A stretch of DNA of 64,000 nucleotides from Bradyrhizobium diazoefficiens (GTDB lineage Bacteria; Pseudomonadota; Alphaproteobacteria; Rhizobiales; Xanthobacteraceae). Numbering within the stretch: the stretch's first letter is position 1; every line of letters begins with the position of its first letter. Under the pieces are notes generated by a model. The model was given only the letters and a program-made list of their open reading frames with translations, did not search any database and was not told the origin of the DNA. Positions 60,509 to 64,000 of this stretch are shown here, piece by piece. Location of the stretch: contig NZ_JAFCJE010000011.1 in assembly GCF_018131185.1 (NCBI RefSeq), positions 1 through 64,000 on the forward strand, given 5' to 3'. The translations under genes and the position numbers were made by a program.

Positions 60509-61266
60509 CACGTCCTGCTGCGCTTCTTCTCGACCCGTTGCCGCGCTGCCGCCTTTGCCGATGCGGCCGCCCTGCCCGGCTTCGGCCTGGAAGCCTTGGA
60601 CTTGGAACCTTCGGGCTGCTGGAGGCCGTAAGTCGAGAATCCCTTCGCGGTGTCGGCGATCTCGGCTTCGCTGAGAATGTGCGGCGATCCCAAAGCAAGC
60701 GAGAGATAGTATTGGCGCGCGATGGTCTCGAGCTCGATCGCCAGCCACATCGCCTTGTCGAGGTTGGCGCCGACTGCGATCATGCCGTGATTGGCCAGCA
60801 GGCAGCCGTTGCGGCCTTCGAGCGCGGCGATCGCCAGCTCCGACAATTCCGCCGTGCCGTAGCGCGCGTAGCCGGCGCAACGGATGTCATTGCCGCCGAA
60901 CGCGGCCATCATGTAGTGGCAGGCCGGGATCGGCTTGCGCGCGATCGCGAGCACGGTCGCATAGGTCGAATGGGTGTGGACGACGCCGCCGACATCGGGA
61001 CGGCCGCGCATGATGTCGAGATGAAAGCGCCATTCGGTCGACGGCTTCAACGGCCCGTCCCAGGAGCCGTCGTCGCGATCGAGCGGCATCGCGGCGATCA
61101 TCTCCGGCTTCATCGCGTCATAGGGCGTCGCGGACGGCGTGATCAGCATCCGGTCCTTGTAACGGGCGGAGATGTTGCCCGACGTGCCCTGATTGAGGCC
61201 CGATGCGTTCATCCACCGACATTTGGCGATGATCGCCTCGCGCAACTGTCGCTCCTCGCGGGTCAT
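60508..61266 (-). CDS. Class II aldolase/adducin-family protein
   Basis: A 252-residue class II aldolase: GTSGNISARY (28-37) and ITPSATPYDA bind phosphate, VHTHSTYATVLA and LANHGMIAVG supply the zinc His ligands, and the tail is basic (KSKASRPKPG...). L-fuculose-, rhamnulose- and similar phosphate aldolases belong here. ATG 61266 is used. It lies between a 2-hydroxyacid dehydrogenase and the GlpD-like gene. Confidence 0.85.
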   Translation of the reverse strand: MTREERQLREAIIAKCRWMNASGLNQGTSGNISARYKDRMLITPSATPYDAMKPEMIAAMPLDRDDGSWDGPLKPSTEWRFHLDIMRGRPDVGGVVHTHSTYATVLAIARKPIPACHYMMAAFGGNDIRCAGYARYGTAELSELAIAALEGRNGCLLANHGMIAVGANLDKAMWLAIELETIARQYYLSLALGSPHILSEAEIADTAKGFSTYGLQQPEGSKSKASRPKPGRAAASAKAAARQRVEKKRSRT

Positions 61267-61285
61267 GGCAAGATACCTTTCGTCT

Positions 61286-62326
61286 TCAGCACGGATTGAG
61301 CGGCGGTTCGCCGGCAAGATAGCGGCGAACCTCTTCCGCCGCCTGATCGGCGGCAATGGTGACGGTGCGCAACGAGGCTCCCGCAATATGGGGTGTCAGC
61401 GTGACGTTGGGCAATTGCAGCAGCGGCCAGTCGGCGGGGACCGGCTCCACGGCAAAGGTGTCGAGCATGGCCCCGCCGAGCCGTCCGGCAGACAGTGCCT
61501 CGAATAGCGCCTGGTAGTCGACCAGGGGGCCACGCGCCGTATTGATGAAGATGGCGTCCGGCTTGACCTGCGCCAGCGCCGCGCGATCGATGAAGCCGGT
61601 GGTCTCGGCGGTCACGCGCGCATGCAGGCTGATCACGTCGGCGCGCGCCAGGAGCTCGCCGAGGCCGACATGCTCGACGCCGTCATTACGATCCTGCGCG
61701 CTGAGCTGGACGTAGGGGTCGGTCACCAGGATCTTGCAGCCGAACGCCTTGAGCAGCTTTACGACGCGGGTGCCGATCGCGCCATAGCCGACGATGCCGA
61801 CGGTCATCTCGCCGAGCTCGCGCCCGGTGCGATCGGCGCGATAGAGGTCGCCGCGCCATTCGCCGCCGCGCAGGGATTCATGGCCGCTGCGGATCAGGCG
61901 CGTTTCAGCGAGAATCGCGCCGATGGTGAACTCGGCCACGGCGCTGGCGTTGCGGCCAGGCGTGTTGACCACGAGCACCCTGTGGTCGCGCGCGGCCTGC
62001 ATGTCGATATTGACGGGGCCACCGCGCGAGACCGCGATGAATTTGAGGCCCGGCAGGCGCTGCAGCATCGATCGCGAGACCGGCGCAAGATGCGTCACCA
62101 GCAATGCGGCGTCGCCGATGAAGTTCACGACCTCATCGGGATCGCCCATGAACTCCTTCAGTCCGTCGAGCTTGGAGCCGGCATAGCCATGCTCCATCGG
62201 CTCGTCCGGCCATGGCTGCTCCAGAACGCGGATGTCGATGGCGTTGCCACAGGCTGCCGTGATCCGTTCGGCAAAGACCTTCGGCAGCATGAAGCGGTCC
62301 CCGACGATGGCAATCTTGCTAGGCAT
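61286..62326 (-). CDS. D-2-hydroxyacid dehydrogenase (3-phosphoglycerate dehydrogenase-like)
   Basis: A 346-residue enzyme: NAD motif GIVGYGAIGTRV, catalytic Arg in NTARGPLVD, Glu in EPVP and His in HIAGAS, as in D-isomer-specific dehydrogenases. ATG 62326 overlaps the FGGY kinase end by 8 nt. It probably reduces a keto sugar acid or oxidises a hydroxyacid formed from the polyol. Confidence 0.85.
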   Translation of the reverse strand: MPSKIAIVGDRFMLPKVFAERITAACGNAIDIRVLEQPWPDEPMEHGYAGSKLDGLKEFMGDPDEVVNFIGDAALLVTHLAPVSRSMLQRLPGLKFIAVSRGGPVNIDMQAARDHRVLVVNTPGRNASAVAEFTIGAILAETRLIRSGHESLRGGEWRGDLYRADRTGRELGEMTVGIVGYGAIGTRVVKLLKAFGCKILVTDPYVQLSAQDRNDGVEHVGLGELLARADVISLHARVTAETTGFIDRAALAQVKPDAIFINTARGPLVDYQALFEALSAGRLGGAMLDTFAVEPVPADWPLLQLPNVTLTPHIAGASLRTVTIAADQAAEEVRRYLAGEPPLNPC

Positions 62327-63899
62327 GGCCGGCTCCCGCACGCACGGCCGCGAGTTGCTTCCAGACCGGCCGCGCCGCGAGCCTGGCATTCAGATAGGCC
62401 GGAAACAGCCGTCCATAATGCGACGCCAATGCCGCGTCCGGCGTTTGCGGCGTCGCAAGATATGGCCGCACCCACGCATCCGCACAGGCCGTCATGTCCG
62501 GATAGAGGCCGGTCGCCACCGCCGCGATCATGGCGGCGCCCGCAGCGCCCGCCTCGCCGCGGCTACAGACGCGCACGTTGCATTCGAGCGTAGCGCCAAG
62601 GATCGCGCCCAGCGCGCGGCTGCGCGCGGCGCCGCCGGTGATGCGCAGGTCGCGCGGCAGCGCGCCCATCGCGGCGTAGCAATCGCGGGCGGCGAAGGCG
62701 AGCCCTTCCATCACCGCCCGCATCAGATCCCAATAGCCGTGGCGGGTGCGCAACCCCAGGAATTGCGCGCAAGCCTCGTGCGCGACGAACGGGCCGCGCT
62801 CGCCGGCATCGGAAATGAACGGGTGGAACAAGAGTTCGCCGGGGTGCGCTTGCATGACGCGCTCATCGAGCCGTCCGATCAGATCGGCGCGCGAGCGCGC
62901 GATACCCTCGGCGGAGAGCAGATCGCGTGCGAGGTCAAGCAGCCAGTCGATATTCAGCGTCGCCGCCATGTTCGATTGCATCTGCGCATAATGACCGGAG
63001 ACCGGAAACGGCATGGTATAGCCGGTGGCCTCGGCATTGAGGACCACCGCATCGGCGCTGGGCGCGAGGCGCATATGCATGCCGGTCGAGCCGATGATGG
63101 TGCAGCCGACATCGGGCGCCGGATCGTAGAGTCCCGCCCCCAGCGCATTGCAGATCACGTCGACATAGCCGAGCGAGACCGGAACGCCCTGCGGCAGGCC
63201 GATCTCGCGCGCCGCGGCGGCGTTCAGCGGATGCGTGGTCACGACACCGTCGACGACGTCGGGAAACAGGGTCATGCAATCGGCGATCCCGATCAGGCGC
63301 GCGGTTTCGGCGTCGAACCGGCGCTTGCGGAAATCGCCGCAGGAGAAGGTCGCCTCCGACGGATCGGTCGCACGCTCGCCGGTGAGCAGGAAATACAGCC
63401 AGTCCTTGCAATGAAAGGCGGTGCGGGCGCGAGACAGGATCTCGGGCGCATGCACCTGCAACCAGGCCAGTTGCGGTCCCTGCTGGCAGGCATTGAGCCC
63501 CGAGCCGGTCCGCCGATAGAGCGCCGCATTGCGCTCGCTGTCGCGGATCCGCTCGACGAGGCCGGCCGCGCGGGAATCCAGCCACAGCAAGGCGGGCGCG
63601 ACGGGACGGCCGTCATCATCGATCAGCCAGGTGCCGTCGCCCTGCCCCGTCACCGCGATGGCGGCGAGCCGCGATGCGAGATCGGGAACCGCCACCGCCA
63701 GGCCGCGCAGGGCGGCAATTGTGTCGTTCCAGGTCCGCGCCATGTCCTGCTCGACATGGCCGCCGACTGACGTCGTGTAGCTGTTCGGCAGCGCGTATTC
63801 GCCGAGCTGCCGCCCGTCGCGCGTGAACGCGACCGTCTTGATCAGGGACGTGCCGGCATCAATGCCGATGATGACGTCGCGGCCAGGCAAGATGCTCAT
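62319..63899 (-). CDS. FGGY-family carbohydrate kinase
   Basis: A 526-residue kinase: VIIGIDAGTSLIKTVAF phosphate-1 motif at residues 9-25, PALLWLDSRA, a TIIGSTGMHM phosphate-2-like motif and GGAARSRALGAILG adenosine motif. The family phosphorylates sugars or polyols such as erythritol, xylulose and ribulose. It starts at ATG 63899 with a 4-nt ATGA overlap to the ABC ATPase end, which ties it to uptake of its own substrate. Confidence 0.87.
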   Translation of the reverse strand: MSILPGRDVIIGIDAGTSLIKTVAFTRDGRQLGEYALPNSYTTSVGGHVEQDMARTWNDTIAALRGLAVAVPDLASRLAAIAVTGQGDGTWLIDDDGRPVAPALLWLDSRAAGLVERIRDSERNAALYRRTGSGLNACQQGPQLAWLQVHAPEILSRARTAFHCKDWLYFLLTGERATDPSEATFSCGDFRKRRFDAETARLIGIADCMTLFPDVVDGVVTTHPLNAAAAREIGLPQGVPVSLGYVDVICNALGAGLYDPAPDVGCTIIGSTGMHMRLAPSADAVVLNAEATGYTMPFPVSGHYAQMQSNMAATLNIDWLLDLARDLLSAEGIARSRADLIGRLDERVMQAHPGELLFHPFISDAGERGPFVAHEACAQFLGLRTRHGYWDLMRAVMEGLAFAARDCYAAMGALPRDLRITGGAARSRALGAILGATLECNVRVCSRGEAGAAGAAMIAAVATGLYPDMTACADAWVRPYLATPQTPDAALASHYGRLFPAYLNARLAARPVWKQLAAVRAGAGHA

Positions 63900-64000
63900 G
63901 GTCGGGCTGCCTCCGCATGGTGAATGCAGTTGCCGTCGGCGCCGAACAAATGAAGATGCCGTGCCTCCAGCGCGAACGGCAGGATGTCCCCGGGCCGCGC
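63896..64000 (-). CDS. ABC transporter ATPase C-terminus (UgpC/MalK type), partial
   Basis: Only the last 34 residues are in the window. They read ARPGDILPFALEARHLHLFG...CIHHAEAARP and end in TGA. This is the TOBE/OB-fold C-terminus (RPGDI...HLHLFG.DG) of sugar- or glycerol-phosphate-type ABC ATPases. Its stop overlaps the start of the kinase gene, so transporter and kinase form one operon that begins outside the window. Confidence 0.75.
   Translation of the reverse strand, partial: ARPGDILPFALEARHLHLFGADGNCIHHAEAARP

Noticed and set aside
1..64000. CRISPR array, prophage structural genes, intact transposase
   Set aside because: No spaced direct repeats of the right type, no capsid, terminase or transposase motifs seen.

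Overview
The window is a 64-kb stretch of a high-GC alphaproteobacterial chromosome, most likely Bradyrhizobium or a close relative (Nitrobacteraceae). This rests on the gene families present (FcbT-type TRAP porters, Bug and Liv transport systems, Mrp/ApbC, DUF1289, DUF2059), a palindromic intergenic element of a type common in this group (42388-42513), a CtrA-type site (39843-39858), a possible EcfG-type promoter, and frequent GTG/TTG starts. No rRNA, tRNA, CRISPR array or intact insertion sequence was seen.

Layout. (1) 0.4-7.3 kb: a DUF4242/class III nucleotide cyclase, a small conserved protein, then a GAF-LuxR regulator divergent from a five-gene catabolic operon (flavin-dependent monooxygenase, FMN reductase, alpha/beta hydrolase, cupin, MFS transporter). 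(2) 7.4-16 kb: a TerB/TerC membrane-stress cluster on the minus strand, a class II amidotransferase with a GCS2-type carboxylate-amine ligase, small metal-binding-type proteins, a bicupin, and a membrane-anchored hydrolase. (3) 16-21 kb: housekeeping genes gor, DUF2059, rpiA, gph and moaA. (4) 21-35 kb: a TRAP transport locus (small and large permease, a TctDE-like two-component system, two tandem Tat-exported binding proteins). It is split by a three-gene module of two CHAT-domain cysteine-protease-like proteins and a polytopic membrane protein (25.7-32.0 kb), the best candidate for an undescribed system. (5) 35-43.5 kb: an Mrp/ApbC P-loop ATPase, VOC protein, beta-hydroxyacid dehydrogenase, NhaD-type antiporter, a PleC/DivJ-like kinase behind a CtrA site, DUF1289, a retropepsin-like protease and dusA.

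(6) 43.5-59 kb: a probable genomic island beside the 5' end of dusA, a known integration target. It starts with a decayed tyrosine integrase and carries a catabolic and uptake cluster: lactonase-like MBL protein, two carboxymuconolactone-decarboxylase-like proteins, two MmgE/PrpD proteins, a beta-hydroxyacid dehydrogenase, a branched-chain-type ABC importer with fused permease-ATPase and two binding proteins, two SDRs, a GntR regulator and a Bug-type binding protein. A 23-nt near-repeat occurs at both ends (43605-43627 and 58930-58952). (7) 59-64 kb: a minus-strand polyol operon (ABC ATPase C-terminus, FGGY kinase, 2-hydroxyacid dehydrogenase, class II aldolase, GlpD-like dehydrogenase).

How the parts work together: the window is mainly transport plus oxidative catabolism of small organic acids, aromatics or polyols, each cluster with a local regulator (LuxR, TctDE-like, GntR). 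The CHAT module looks unrelated to these and may be a protease-based signalling or defence system acting at the membrane. All functions are read from sequence motifs and family knowledge; no database search was run.
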